Shown here: piece after piece, positions 36,399 through 47,076 of the stretch
How the letters are laid out: the number at the start of each line of letters is the position of its first letter
Position numbering within the stretch: the stretch's first letter is position 1
Source of the DNA: CAJBLF01 sp041663325
GTDB lineage: Bacteria > Patescibacteriota > Gracilibacteria > Absconditabacterales > Absconditicoccaceae
Assembly (NCBI GenBank): GCA_041663325.1
Contig: JBAZRN010000002.1
Coordinates: forward strand, 10,919-74,918
Length of the DNA stretch: 64,000 nucleotides
Reading direction: 5' to 3'
Notes under the pieces: generated by a model
Database searches by the model: none
What the model saw: only the letters and a program-made list of their open reading frames with translations
What the model was told of the DNA's origin: nothing
Program-made: the position numbers and the translations under genes

Positions 36399-37778
36399 AT
36401 GATAAGTTTTGATATTTTTAAAAATAAGAAAATTGCTATTTTGTGATATGGAAGAGAGGGGAAATCTTCTCTCCAATTTTTTCTAAAAATTTGAATTTCA
36501 CCCAAAAATATAACTATTCTTGATGGAGCAAAAAAAATAGAATGATTGGCAAAAAACTTTGAATATATCAACCAAACCTTCAGTATAAATCCAGAATTTA
36601 ATTTGGTATTTTGAGATAAATATTTAGATACCCTCAAAACATTTGATCTGATCGTGAAAGCGCCAGGAATCTCTCTGTATCATAACAAAATTTACCCATA
36701 CAGACACAAAATCACTTCTCAAACGCAAATATTTTTTGATCATTTCCAGGGAAAGGTCATCGCAGTTTCTGGTACCAAGTGAAAATCTACAACATCTACC
36801 TTGATATACGAAACGCTCAAACGCGCAAACAAAAATGTTCAGCTCGTCGGGAATATAGGGAATCCCGTCCTTGATTATCTCGATATCAAAAACCCCGAAT
36901 CACAAAAAGATGAGTATGTGGTATTCGAGGTCTCAAGCTATATGTTAGAATGACTCCAAAAAAGCAATTATATCAGTATTTTGCTCAATATTTATTCTGA
37001 TCATATTGATCGGCATGAATGATTTGAGCATTATAAAGATGCGAAACTCAATCTTCTCAATGGAAGCACATACAATCTTGTGAGGGATGAGATAATAGAT
37101 ACCTATGATTTTAGCAAGCAAGCTGTCAAAGAATTATTTATTCATAAGTTCTGACACACAGGAGATTATACACACAAAGAGGGAACATTTTATGCAAAAA
37201 AGAAACAGATTTTTGATGACAAATCCATTGTTCTTCAGGGAGAGCATAATATGATGAACATTTGTGCGGTGCTTGGTGTCTGTGATATCATGAAGATAGA
37301 CTATAAAATACTGGAAGAAACTCTAGCAGCATTCAAATGACTTCCGCATAGAATGGAAAATATCTGAATATATGGAGGAATTATATGGATAGATGACGCC
37401 ATTTCTACTACACCAGAAAGCACCATTCAAGCGATTCAAACGTTTGAAAAAAAAGTCGATACCATTTTTCTTTGAGGCACCGATAGGGGATATGTCTTTG
37501 ATGATTTGATAAAAAGTATAGTAGCGCATGGTATTAGAAACGTAGTTTTGTTCCCCGATTCAGGCAAAAGAATCTTCGAGGCAATAAAAAGAAAAGATGC
37601 AGGAGAGATAAGAATTTTTCAGACTGACGATATGAAAGAAGCAGTGAAATTCGCGTATAAATATACCAAAAACGGGAAGATATGTTTGCTTTCTACAGCA
37701 TCACCAAGTTATAGTGTATGGAAAAACTTTGAGGAAAAGGGTAATCTTTTCAAAAAGCATATAAAAGAATGAGTATAG
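36399..37778 (+). CDS. murD2: MurD-type Mur ligase (probable UDP-MurNAc-L-Ala--L-Glu ligase, MurD2)
   Basis: 459 residues. The N-terminal Rossmann-like part starts KKIAILGYGREGKSSLQF; the central Mur ligase has SGTKGKSTTSTLIY (P-loop), FEVSSYMLEGL and SDHIDRHEGFEHY; the C-terminal domain has GLPHRMENIG, WIDDAISTTPEST, GGTDRGYVFDDL and STASPSYSVWKNFEEKG, all MurD-like. Divergent pairing with murL suggests it adds L-Glu, which MurL then epimerises; the substrate choice is inference from that pairing. It shares a 202-bp intergenic region with murL. Confidence 0.85.
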
Positions 37779-37802
37779 TTTTTTATTTATATATTTTTTT
37801 TG

Positions 37803-38447
37803 ATGAAAAAGATTTTCTTATCAGGGGTATTGTTATTATTGATGGGATTTACCTTTGCGCATCAGCCAAGACTTGTTTTTGATATGCCGGCAGGACAGGT
37901 GGTGAATATACAAAAGCCTGAAGTCTCACAAGCATTTTACGGCATATTATCAGGACAAAAAGATATTTATAAAATAGCTTCTGATACGGGATTTTTGCTC
38001 TCTATCAATCTTGTAGTGCCAGATATTTCTGGTAGCAGAACTGATTTTAGTGTAGATGTACAAGAAGGAGATGCTGCTGTATACACAAGGCTCGATGGTA
38101 CCAAATTTCAATGGACAAATTTTTTTGAACCTTTTGCCGGAGATATATATTTGCAGTGACCTAGCTTAGAAAGACAAGTAAGTCCATGAACGTACACTAT
38201 CAGCGTTTCTAGTCCTGACAATCAAGGAAAATATTCACTCGTTATCGGGAAACTAGAAAGTTTCCCGCTCAATGAAACAATCCATACGTACAAAGTACTG
38301 CCAGAGCTTAAAATGGTATTTTTTGATAAACCCTGGTATACCGCATTTTGGAATATCGTCGGATGATTCTTACTAGGGACAATTATCGTTCTTGTGGTAT
38401 TGATTTGGGGAATAGTGAAAATTATAAAGTATATCAGAGATAGATAG
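37803..38447 (+). CDS. Secreted or membrane-anchored beta-domain protein
   Basis: 214 residues. A signal peptide (MKKIFLSGVLLLLMGFTFAHQ) is followed by a beta-rich domain with DIYLQGPSLERQVSPGTYTI and SSPDNQGKYSLVIG, like bacterial pre-peptidase (PPC) or jelly-roll domains. A C-terminal membrane helix (about 184-206) and a basic end KIIKYIRDR suggest a cell-surface orientation. It follows murD2 by 24 bp. An in-frame TTG lies at 37800. Confidence 0.7.
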
Positions 38448-38515
38448 AAAAGTAAGTATTAACTATCTAGAAAATTCGCAATATATTTCTCTCATAAACT
38501 AAATGACAAAAGAAC

Positions 38516-38636
38516 GCACCATTATTAAATCAACATGAATGGTAGTCCTAGCATGAGAGACGCGTAAGCGGATTAGTACCTATATATGTTCAGTAGAATA
38601 AGCATGATATTGCCCTAATGGTGCTTGATTTTTTTA
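38516..38636 (+). ncRNA. Candidate structured RNA with closing stem and T-run
   Basis: GCACCATTA (38516-38524) pairs perfectly with TAATGGTGC (38616-38624), and TTGATTTTTTT follows. Inside lies a CGC-GTAA-GCG hairpin with a GNRA-type loop. Only a weak 31-codon ORF is seen here. This fits a 109-nt terminated small RNA, but I do not recognise the family. Confidence 0.35.
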
Positions 38637-38640
38637 TCCA

Positions 38641-38698
38641 ATATTTTTGTATCAAGACAAAAATATGGTCGTGGGGTTTGGGGCACGAAAAGCCCCAA
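38641..38698. repeat. Two adjacent hairpins upstream of the 38831 gene
   Basis: ATATTTTTGT/ACAAAAATAT (38641-38666, 10-bp stem, 6-nt loop) and TTGGGGC/GCCCCAA (38678-38698, 7-bp stem, 7-nt loop). Role unknown. Confidence 0.6.
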
Positions 38699-38744
38699 TA
38701 AAGTGATAGGGAGATTATATAGTGAGCACTTACGAAAACGCGAC

Positions 38745-38772
38745 TTGACTTTACCAACTAAATAGCTAAAAG
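38745..38772 (+). promoter_or_regulatory. Putative promoter of the 38831 gene
   Basis: TTGACT at 38745-38750, a 16-nt spacer and a weak -10 (TAAAAG). It shares the -35 box, the spacing and an A-rich leader with other standalone genes in the window. Confidence 0.45.
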
Positions 38773-38830
38773 CTAGTTACCAATTTTTTGGTAAAAAAAC
38801 AAAAAAATAACTAAAAAAACAAAAAAATTT

Positions 38831-39115
38831 ATGCCAAAAACAATCAAAAAATTAATTTCAATCAGCGATGAAGCATTTACCCTACAATTGATTAAAAAGA
38901 TTAACCAGGGTGAAAAGGTATCCATTTCCATCTCTTCAAATGGGAATGAGAAAAAAGTTATGAGCGGAGGAAAATCGGCATTCTCTTTCGATGTTTGCAG
39001 ATGTGGTAATGTAAAATATAATGCAGTTTCAGTGATCCGTGACCTCTTGAAAAAGCATTATTCTGAAGGTCATTGGACTCGGAAAGATGTTGAGTCATTG
39101 GTGATCTTCGAGTAA
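38831..39115 (+). CDS. Small hypothetical protein (94 aa), standalone cassette
   Basis: 94 residues, no TGA, stop TAA. It is preceded by an A-rich, aaaacaaaa-type leader and followed by a terminator, so it is a monocistronic unit. It contains a short SISISSNGNEKKVMSGGKS strand region, the pattern CRCGNVKYN and a basic helix (VIRDLLKKHYSEGHW). No family recognised. Confidence 0.65.
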   Translation: MPKTIKKLISISDEAFTLQLIKKINQGEKVSISISSNGNEKKVMSGGKSAFSFDVCRCGNVKYNAVSVIRDLLKKHYSEGHWTRKDVESLVIFE

Positions 39116-39130
39116 TAGCAACAAGTAAAT

Positions 39131-39165
39131 AAAAGAGTCCTGAATTTCTGGGCTCTTTTACTTTT
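39131..39165 (+). terminator. Terminator after the 38831 gene
   Basis: AAAAGAGTCC and GGGCTCTTTT form a stem with one mismatch around a 9-nt loop, followed by a T-rich tail. Confidence 0.75.
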
Positions 39166-39262
39166 CTCACAAAATTTTCCTTATCTCATTTATCTTTTGA
39201 AACTTCATCTCAAATCATTATATTACTTTTAGTGTAAAGGTTTTACTTATTATAACGGTTAT

Positions 39263-39769
39263 ATGACAGAAACGGCATTAGTGCTTATCGACTTTCAGAC
39301 TGAATGGACTACCCCCGAAAGTGAATATTATGTCGGTGATATCCAAGAAGTAATTGCCAAAGTAAATTATCTTATCGACCATTGCAGGACGAGAGGATAC
39401 AAAATCATTTGGACTAAACATAGAGAAGCTGATTCATTGGAATATTTCTGACCAGACACTCAGTTCATCCCTTCGCTCAAGGTTGATGATACGGATACGA
39501 TTATTTTCAAAAATAAAATTAGTCCTTTTTATAACACTTCACTAGAAAAAGAACTTGATGGTATCAAACAGGTTATCGTGTGTTGAATTCTCACAAACTT
39601 ATGTGTAAGAAGCTTTATCCAAGATGCCTATGATAGAGATTTCAAAATTACCGTAATCAAAGACTGTTGTGTAGCGCATACTCCAGAAATACAAGAATTC
39701 ACTTTTTATGATCTTGCTCAAACGAGAGAGGAAATAGATTTCACTGATTTAAAAGAATTTGTAGAATAA
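39263..39769 (+). CDS. Isochorismatase/nicotinamidase-family cysteine hydrolase
   Basis: 168 residues. Catalytic triad candidates are the Asp in ALVLIDFQTEW, the Lys in FKNKISPF and the Cys in VCGILTNLCVRSFIQDA. Family members hydrolyse amides such as nicotinamide or isochorismate; the substrate here cannot be told from sequence. TGA encodes glycines in YFGPDTQF and VCGILTN. Confidence 0.85.
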
Positions 39770-39863
39770 CTCCCTTATAGGAAGGTTAAATGTTAGGTGC
39801 TAAATTTTAAGTAAAATAAAAAATATTTAGAATTCAGTATTTAGAACTTAGCGTTGAAGTAAA

Positions 39864-40298
39864 TTACTCTATAAAGCGCTTAAAGTCTTTGAGATTATCA
39901 AATGACTTATATACAGAAGCAAATCTGACGTAGACCACGGGGTCTATTTTTTTTAATGCTCTGAGAACATCGTCACCGATTTCTTTTGAACTGATTTCAT
40001 TTTTATCAATAGACCATTCTGCTTCGAGATTATTGATAAGATTTTCTATTTGTTCTCTATCTATTTCTCTCTTGGCAAAAGAAAGCAAAAGCGCTTTTTT
40101 GAGCTTTTGTCTATCATACATTTCCTTGCTGCCGTCTTTTTTTATAACAACCAATTCTGTAAACCCTTTTCTTTCGAAGGTTGTAAACCTATGTTCACAA
40201 TATTCACATTCTCTCCTTCTTCTGATGCTTTGACCATCTTCGATGACTCTCGAATCAATGACTTTGGTCTCCATACTCTGGCATTTTGGACACTTCAT
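39864..40298 (-). CDS. nrdR: Transcriptional repressor NrdR
   Basis: 144 residues, the normal length. The N-terminal zinc ribbon MKCPKCQSMETKVIDSR ... CEYCEHRFTTFER is followed by the ATP-cone domain (VVIKKDGSKEMYDRQKLKKAL). It represses ribonucleotide reductase genes by binding NrdR boxes when loaded with dATP. No TGA codon is used. No nrd genes are in the window. Confidence 0.95.
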   Translation of the reverse strand: MKCPKCQSMETKVIDSRVIEDGQSIRRRRECEYCEHRFTTFERKGFTELVVIKKDGSKEMYDRQKLKKALLLSFAKREIDREQIENLINNLEAEWSIDKNEISSKEIGDDVLRALKKIDPVVYVRFASVYKSFDNLKDFKRFIE

Positions 40299-40413
40299 GA
40301 CTTTATGACTTTAATATATAAACAGTGAAAAGTGAAAAGCGATGGTATTTTTTTTATTAATAAATAAATTCCTACGTTTTTAGTTTTTCACTTTTAGTTA
40401 TTAGTTAATTTTG

Positions 40414-42618
40414 TTATTGTGGCATTAAAAATCTCTTATTATAATAACTGATATTTTTGAGGAATCATTTAAACCAGATAATGTCTTCACTGATAATTTT
40501 TTTCTTAATTTCTTCAATGTTTTTGTTGTTAGAAAAAAATATTCGATTGTCATAACCGATTTTGATATAGTCTTTGTTATCATCAATTTCTATTCGATAC
40601 GTGATGATCTCATTAAAGTCCGCTTGGATATCATTGATGATAGCAGTTATCTTATGAAGATAATATTCATCGATATTCAAGATATCCTGTACATAAATTT
40701 TTACAAGAAGCTCTGTATCGATGTTGATGTTTTTTTTATTTGTTTCATCTCTCAGATAGGTGAGATAGATAAGAAATCCGAAAAGTGTCTCTCTGGCGGT
40801 AGAAAATATACCCAAGATCGCAAGATCAGAATATTCTTTTTTCAAAATAATTTGATTGTCAGTGATTGCTCTAAAAAATTTTTTACTGATCCAAAAATCG
40901 AGGTTATAGATATTTTCTTTGATATGATAGATATCCTGTTCAGTCAGTTCTTTTTTGAGTATTTTTAAAAAATCTTTATGCTCAATGTTTGCAGCGATAT
41001 CCTGATAGACGGAATCAATAAATTGACTATCTGATGTGTTTACCATTTGAGAAATCTCTTGCCCTATGAGTCATTTAAAGAGCTCGATAATTTTTTTGTT
41101 TTTGATGTAGAGCCTAATATCTTTCGGATTGATATCCTGTAAAATAGTTGCAATGAATGTTTCGTCAAATGACTTAAGTAAACTAATATTTGAGTAAATA
41201 TTTTTAATGTCGTTTTTGTGGGGCAAGAAAAACTTTTGTTTTCCAGCTCTTACGTTTTCTGCAGTATGTTTATAAAAGAAAACATTCTTTCCATACTGAT
41301 AGAGGAGTCATCCATAATACAAAAGCGTATAATTTTTTTCATCAAATTGATCGTCAACCTTACTCATTTGTTGAATAATAGGTTTCCTAAATAATCTAAG
41401 AAAGAAGCTATCACCTCTCGAAAGCCATGATCCTCCGACGAGGGTAATATAAAAATTCAAAAGTTTTTCCATTATCTTAGATTCTTTTTTTATTCTTTCG
41501 GGAATTTTGAAACTCTCAATATTTTCTACATCCTCGCCTATGGAGGACATGAGATCATCCAGGTCCTCTTTGATAATGCTTCACTTAGTATCTTCATCTC
41601 TAAATACGGTAATCATATATTTTTGCACGCCTCAGAAAAAGTTTTTTTTGAAGTTTCTATAATCAGTGATATACAGCAAAAAGTTTTCTAATTGGCTATC
41701 GTCTTTGCGGAAACTTTTGATAAAATCATCAAGTATTTTTTTGTCAAAAAGTTTAGAAATCACGGTATCCGTGATCAGAAACATATCTGAGTCGATAAAG
41801 AGATATCTCAGTAAAATATCAGCAGGAAGGATAGATTGCATGATTTTGGTTTCCACAGCTGAAAAATTCTTTTTGCTTGTGTATTCTTTATGGTTTGCGA
41901 CAAATTCTGCATACACGGTTTTGGCATCCCCCCTAAGTTCATCATAGAATAACCGGGAATAGAGGTCCTTGTCAGTGACATGTGAATGAATAAAGATGCT
42001 ATTGAAATTTTTATACACTGCAAAAAGCAAGAAGAATAATTCTATCTGATTAAGCAATTCTTTTTTAAGCTTTTTGATAATAGCAGGATCAATTTTTTTG
42101 CCGGTTTGCTGGAAGACAAATCCATAAAATGAAAACATGGTTTCCACAAACCAGTTATAATTTTTTTCTCTATCCTTGTAAGGAAATGTCTTGATTCTTG
42201 ATAAAAATACGAAACTAAGGAGATAAACGGTATAGAGAAAATTGAGATAATAGTCGGACGGATAATTTCTGAATATATCTTTGACATACAATGCCACGAC
42301 CAATGATAAATTGTTCGCGATATTCGCTGGAGAAAAAAATCTATAGCCGTTCAAATTCGCTGTAGCGCAGTAGCTATAATACGTATCTACATCTTTTGGC
42401 TTGATAGATTGATTCTCGCCGAATCCAATCTTGAATTCAAATGGATCGAGCGTAACGTCAAAAAGATTCAGTTTATAATTTTCTACAATTTTTCTATTGA
42501 TGACGGAAAAAAATTCTTTCGTCGAAATAAACGAAATAAACATACTTGCAGGATTGATGGTCTGTGCAACTATTTCGTCAGGGAAAAGGGACAATAAAAC
42601 TCTTTTGAAGAGTTGCAT
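40414..42618 (-). CDS. Large hypothetical protein (734 aa)
   Basis: 734 residues in one frame when TGA is Gly (at 41632, 41308 and 40465, among others); no TAA/TAG lies inside. It is mostly alpha-helical and rich in Phe, Ile and Lys, with hydrophobic stretches (about 105-140) that could be buried helices. The C-terminal end reads FLKNISYYNKRFLMPQ. I recognise no domain. It is upstream of nrdR and downstream of the FKBP lipoprotein gene on the same strand. Confidence 0.75.
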
Positions 42619-42642
42619 AGTAGCGTTATAAAAGCTAAAGTA

Positions 42643-43149
42643 TTATTGTTGTTTTGCGAGTATAGTTACTTTGTATTTCAACGTATCCCATGTCTGTCTA
42701 GGATTGATATCGAAGAGAACTAAAATATTTCCGTTTTCATCTTTTTCAGTTCATTTGATAATTCATTCGATATTTCCTAGTTTTTGCGTTGCTCAATTTT
42801 GTGGAGTGATGCTGAGTTTATCAAAGATAAATTTTGAAACTCTTTGGACGTTATTTTCATTATATAATTTTCCATATCATTGTTCGGGCTTGATAGTGAT
42901 GGTTTTTATTGTTTTTACATTCATTCCGATAACGCCTTTATCCAATCATTCAATGACTTGTCCTGATCCTACGGTAAAGGTAAGTGGCTTTTGTTGAGTA
43001 GTCTGTTCAAATATTTGTCCATCAGAAAAGGTGGCGGTGTAGGTGATAGAGATGGTATCTCATAATTTTACACTATTTTTACTTGAGCATCAAGCGATGA
43101 TAACCAAAGAACATGCAGTGACAACGAGAAGGCTAAAAAGTTTTTTCAT
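42643..43149 (-). CDS. FKBP-type peptidyl-prolyl isomerase lipoprotein
   Basis: 168 residues. The signal peptide ends in a lipobox LVIIAGC in which the Gly before the acylated Cys is a TGA codon. The mature part has the SlyD/FKBP pattern: DTISITYTATFSDGQIFEQT, LTFTVGSGQVIEGLDKGVIGM and an EQGYGKLYNENNVQRV segment. It is expected at the outer face of the membrane as a folding helper. It lies 24 bp upstream of the large unknown gene. Confidence 0.88.
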
Positions 43150-43221
43150 AACCAATAAGTTTAAAAGGATAAAATTCGTGATTGAGTTTAGGTATCTAAA
43201 CAACCAATTCAACTAAAAGTA

Positions 43222-43635
43222 CTATTTACTGATCTTATCGAGGATAAATTTTTTCCATGATTCCTGCGGACTATTTACAGTTTTATCTTGATAATCAACG
43301 TAAGGGAGTGTAGTGCTTCAACTATTCGCTTGCTGTTTCTGATACATCTCTTCAAATTTGATGATATATTCATTACCTAAGAGCATGTTGTTTTCATGTT
43401 CAAGAAAATATTTGGCGTAATCAGATTTTTCATAATTGACCAAAAAGTTTTGGGTAAATGCGAGCTCATCAGTTTTTATTTGTTGTTGTAAAGTTGCATC
43501 TTCAATAGCAGTCTCTATAGAGACATAATTTACATAAGTTCTAATAGCGATAATCATCGCAAAAATATCCAGAACCAGAATTCCGTATTTGATGCGATTG
43601 GGATATTTTCTTAGTAGGGCTTGTATATACTCCAT
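43222..43635 (-). CDS. Single-pass membrane protein (137 aa)
   Basis: 137 residues with one TGA Gly near the C-terminus (ANSGSTTLP). A basic N-terminus (LLRKYPNRIKYG) precedes a membrane helix (about 17-35), then a helical, probably coiled-coil region (about 45-105). The topology is like FtsB/DivIC proteins, but I see no specific motif. It is upstream of the FKBP gene on the same strand. Confidence 0.65.
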
Positions 43636-43890
43636 GACAAAAATACAGTGAAAAGTGAATAGTGGATAGTGAAGAGTGAAAGAATTGTTATGTCATGCAC
43701 TATTGTAAATCACCATAGTTTATAGATATGCAATTCCATCATTTTTCACTTTTAGTTTTTAGTTATTAACTATATTGAAGTATTGTTATTCCCGGTTGAA
43801 AAATCAAGCGAAATTAGTAGAAAGTGGAAGGTGAAAAGTATAATCTTGATACTTTCTACTTGATACTTTATACTTTTTTGTAATATCTTC

Positions 43891-45612
43891 ATGTCCATTC
43901 GTAAACTTCCAGAATATCTTATCAATAGGCTCAAGGCGTGAGAAATCGTAGAAAGACCAGCATCTATCCTCAAGGAATTAGTAGAAAATAGTTTGGATGC
44001 GGGAGCGACTATGGTCAAGATAGATATTCATGATGGAGGAAAAAGTTTAATCAGTGTCGAAGATAATGGATCGTGAATAGAGTTGTCAGATATGGATTTA
44101 TTGTTTGAAAGATATGCAACCTCTAAGATTTATGGCGAGCAGGACTTATTCAACCTCAGCAGCTACGGTTTCCGTGGTGAAGCCTTGGCGAGTATAGCAG
44201 AAGTAAGCAAAACAACAATTATTTCCAAGACAGAATATAGTGAAATAGGAACCAAAGTTACAAAATTATGAATGGATCCGATCATCAAACACCAACCTGT
44301 AGGATTTGCTCATGGGACAGTAGTTACTATTCAAGACTTATTTTACAACGTCCCTGCAAGATTAAAATTTCTTAAATCTTCGCAGACAGAATTTTTTTAT
44401 TGCTACAATTATATCGTAGATATTGCACTTATGCACCCTGACAAAACATTTGTATTCAAAAAAAATGATAAAGTGATATTCGATCTCCAGCCAAGAGATT
44501 CGTTGATGGAGAGGATTGAGGATATTTATAAAAAAGATCGATCAAAACATATCAAAGAAATCGCTCATCAGGGCGAGGAATTATCGCTCTATGGCATCAT
44601 AGGAAATGCGCAGCTCTTATTCTGATCGGCAGAAAATATAAAAATTTATGTCAACAAAAGACCAGTTCAGGACAAGGTTATCAGAAAAGCGCTCATGGAT
44701 GCGTATTACAGACAGATAGCGCCAGGAGAATATCCATTAGCCCTTTTGATGATTGATGCAAAGCCAAGTTTCGTGGACGTCAATGTGCATCCTAGAAAGC
44801 TCGAAGTAAAATTTGCCGACTCGAGAAAAGTTTATGATGCAGTGTATTCCAATATCCAAAAGGCGTTATGAGAACAAAGAATCTCTACGATAAATCAACA
44901 ATTTTCCAGAATGGGAATCTCTTCCAATCCAATGCCTGAGGCATCATCTATGTTCGGAGCAAAAGATTTCGGAAATATAGTTCAAAGCGTAACGCAAGCT
45001 GCGATGTTTTCACCAAGCGAACAAGAACAGCTGCGAGACCAAGAAATAGGTGATTATAAAGTTATCGGACAACTGCGAAATTCCTATATTATCCTTGAAT
45101 CTGCAGACGCGCTCTATTATGTCGATCAGCATGCATTAGCGGAAAGAATACTCTTTGAAAAAATTAAATATTGAATAAAAAATACTGAATGACCATCTTC
45201 GGAGGTTCTTCTCCAACCCATTACGATAGAGATAACCAACATCCCAAATCTCGACCAGAAACTTGATGAAATAAATGCGCTAGGGTTCGATGTCTCTATG
45301 ATAGGAGAAAATAAAGTCGCTATCTATTCCGTTCCTCAAGTATTTTCCGTCTACAAAATCGATATGGAAAAAATATTCAATCATATCTTATATTTAGAAA
45401 CTATTAATTTTGATTATATTTTAGACAAAATTTTTGCAACTCACGCATGCAAAGTCTCTATAAAGGCAGGGGATAGGCTCTCTCTGCCAGAGATGACAAA
45501 TTTAGTCAAGGACTGATTCGCCGGTATCCCATGACTTTTTGTTTGTCAGCATGGTAGACCATTTTTCATCAAAACGGAAAAATGAGATATCGATAAGTTT
45601 TTTGATAGATAA
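43891..45612 (+). CDS. mutL: DNA mismatch repair protein MutL
   Basis: 573 residues. GHKL ATPase motifs are ELVENSLDAGA, DNGSGI (second Gly is TGA), YGFRGEALASIAEVS and GTVVTIQDLFYNVPAR; VDVNVHPRKLEVKF follows. The C-terminal domain keeps the endonuclease motif DQHALAERILFEK (about residue 412) and metal-site partners ACKVSIKAG and CQHGRPFFIK, so it should nick DNA like MutL of bacteria without MutH. MutS is not in the window. It converges with the 45622 gene with a 9-bp gap. Confidence 0.95.
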
Positions 45613-45621
45613 TCAGATTTT

Positions 45622-46359
45622 TTATATTTTTGTATACGTCATCTTTCCTGTCTTTCTATCTATTTCACAATCAGCTTCAAAAGATGATCATCTATATGAT
45701 CTGCTTTCTGCCATATCGTTGGTGTCATCACATTGTGAAAGGTATTCGTTGATATTTTCGACGAGTTCTCATCTTATATGTATTTTATTTTCTTTGATAC
45801 TGATTTCACGGTTGACATAGTGAATCAATTGCGCGTCTTCGCCTACATCTTCTGGGACGGTAATGCTTGTTCTATTTTTTATATTCACAAGGTGTAATCT
45901 TTCAAGATAAGGTCATCACGATGCTGGATATTTAGATCCAACAACAACCAGAAAGGTGTCATCTCCGACAGGTAGGACTGTTCTCAAAGAAAACATAGGT
46001 ATGCGGAATCTATTTATATAAGGAGTAGATAAGGGCGTTCAATGATCGTTAGGGTCAAGCATATCGGTGATATAAAGGCTTGTCGAGCCAATTCATAATC
46101 CTATTATTCATTGAGGACAATGGATCAACCTTAAGTTATCTAAGGTAACCTCATTTCCAAAGATAGGGATGAAATACTTTTTTTGAAATTCTCGTAATCA
46201 TTGAGAGAGCGCATCTAATTTTTCTGGCAAATTATTGTCTTTGAGTGTCTCCATAATTTTTTTGGCATTTTCTTGTACTCGAGGTCGATCTTCCTTCAAA
46301 GGCACTCCAAATGAGCTAACAAAATCGTTTAGCAAAAAAATATCCTTAGGTTGGTTCAT
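45622..46359 (-). CDS. Hypothetical protein (245 aa)
   Basis: 245 residues in one frame with about eight TGA glycines (for example LIHCPQGIIGLGIGS and SKYPASGGPY), which supports it as a native gene missed under the standard code. No signal peptide or membrane segment, and no family recognised. The C-terminal part has a beta-strand-rich DRKTGKMTYTKI end. It is tail-to-tail with mutL. Confidence 0.7.
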
Positions 46360-46536
46360 GGGATAACATAAGAAAATAAAAATAATTGGCAGTGATGAGA
46401 AAATATTTTTTATAGATTTTGAGGCATTTTTTGTTTAGTATATAGATATCATCAAATCAAAAGCAAGGGGAAAAGATTTTAATCTCAAGTTCGGGAATAA
46501 TTAGAGAATAATTTTAACTATATAACAATACAACAA

Positions 46537-46735
46537 CGCCAGATGCACGCCACGGGATAGTAATCTGATCGTAGATAAAACAACTAACTGTAACGAGACG
46601 AAGTGGGACCCGCCACAGGTGGGACGGAGTCGAGTTGGTAGGTCATGCATATATAAAGTATCATTCTGAGTATTGCATCTGGCTAGCGTTTTTTCGTTAG
46701 TTTTTGGGGCGATGCCAAAAAGTAACCCCAGCGGA
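46537..46735. repeat. Intergenic inverted-repeat region
   Basis: CGCCAGATGCA (46537-46547) has its inverted copy in TGCATCTGGC (46674-46683). Further internal palindromes are present (cccgcc/ggtggg near 46608-46624; ggggcg/aacccc near 46706-46730). The stretch 46360-46976 shows no credible gene; ORFs across it look like repeat translation. Confidence 0.5.
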
Positions 46736-46976
46736 GCGTTTAAAAAAATATTATTCTCTTCTTTATCGCCTCGCCGGCTGGGCATTTCTTTTTTTCTTCC
46801 AGGCAAAAAAAGAAACCAAAAAAGCCCTCGTCGATTGTTGCCTGATATTTATTATATCTCGATATTCTTTGAATTGATGCTTATTAAGCGATATTACAAT
46901 CGACCTTTTTGTAATGTTGTGATATAACAGAAATTATAAAATACCAAATCAGCCGTATTTTATGATGCTTTTATGG

Positions 46977-47076
46977 TTGAAATAAATTGCCATATAGCTA
47001 TAGAACCAGAAAACAAAAATAAACATATGGAAAGAGAACAAAATATCCGCGAACCTGTAATAGGTTCGTTTTTTTT
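46977..47076 (+). ncRNA. Candidate short transcript: promoter followed at once by a terminator
   Basis: TTGAAA (46977-46982), a 16-nt spacer and TATAGA (46999-47004) are followed by an A-rich leader and, only about 45 nt on, by a strong terminator (CGAACCT/AGGTTCG, 47050-47068, then eight T). Any transcript would be about 65 nt. There is no convincing ORF. Confidence 0.45.
47050..47076 (+). terminator. Rho-independent terminator, plus strand
   Basis: 7-bp perfect stem, 5-nt loop, eight T. It overlaps the last codon and stop of uvrB on the other strand. Confidence 0.8.

Noticed and set aside
46501..46806. 101-codon minus-strand ORF with an LRPTCGGSHFVSLQLVV stretch
   Set aside because: Looks like translation of a repeat region with inverted repeats; it has no plausible start context, and such strings arise from dispersed repeats.
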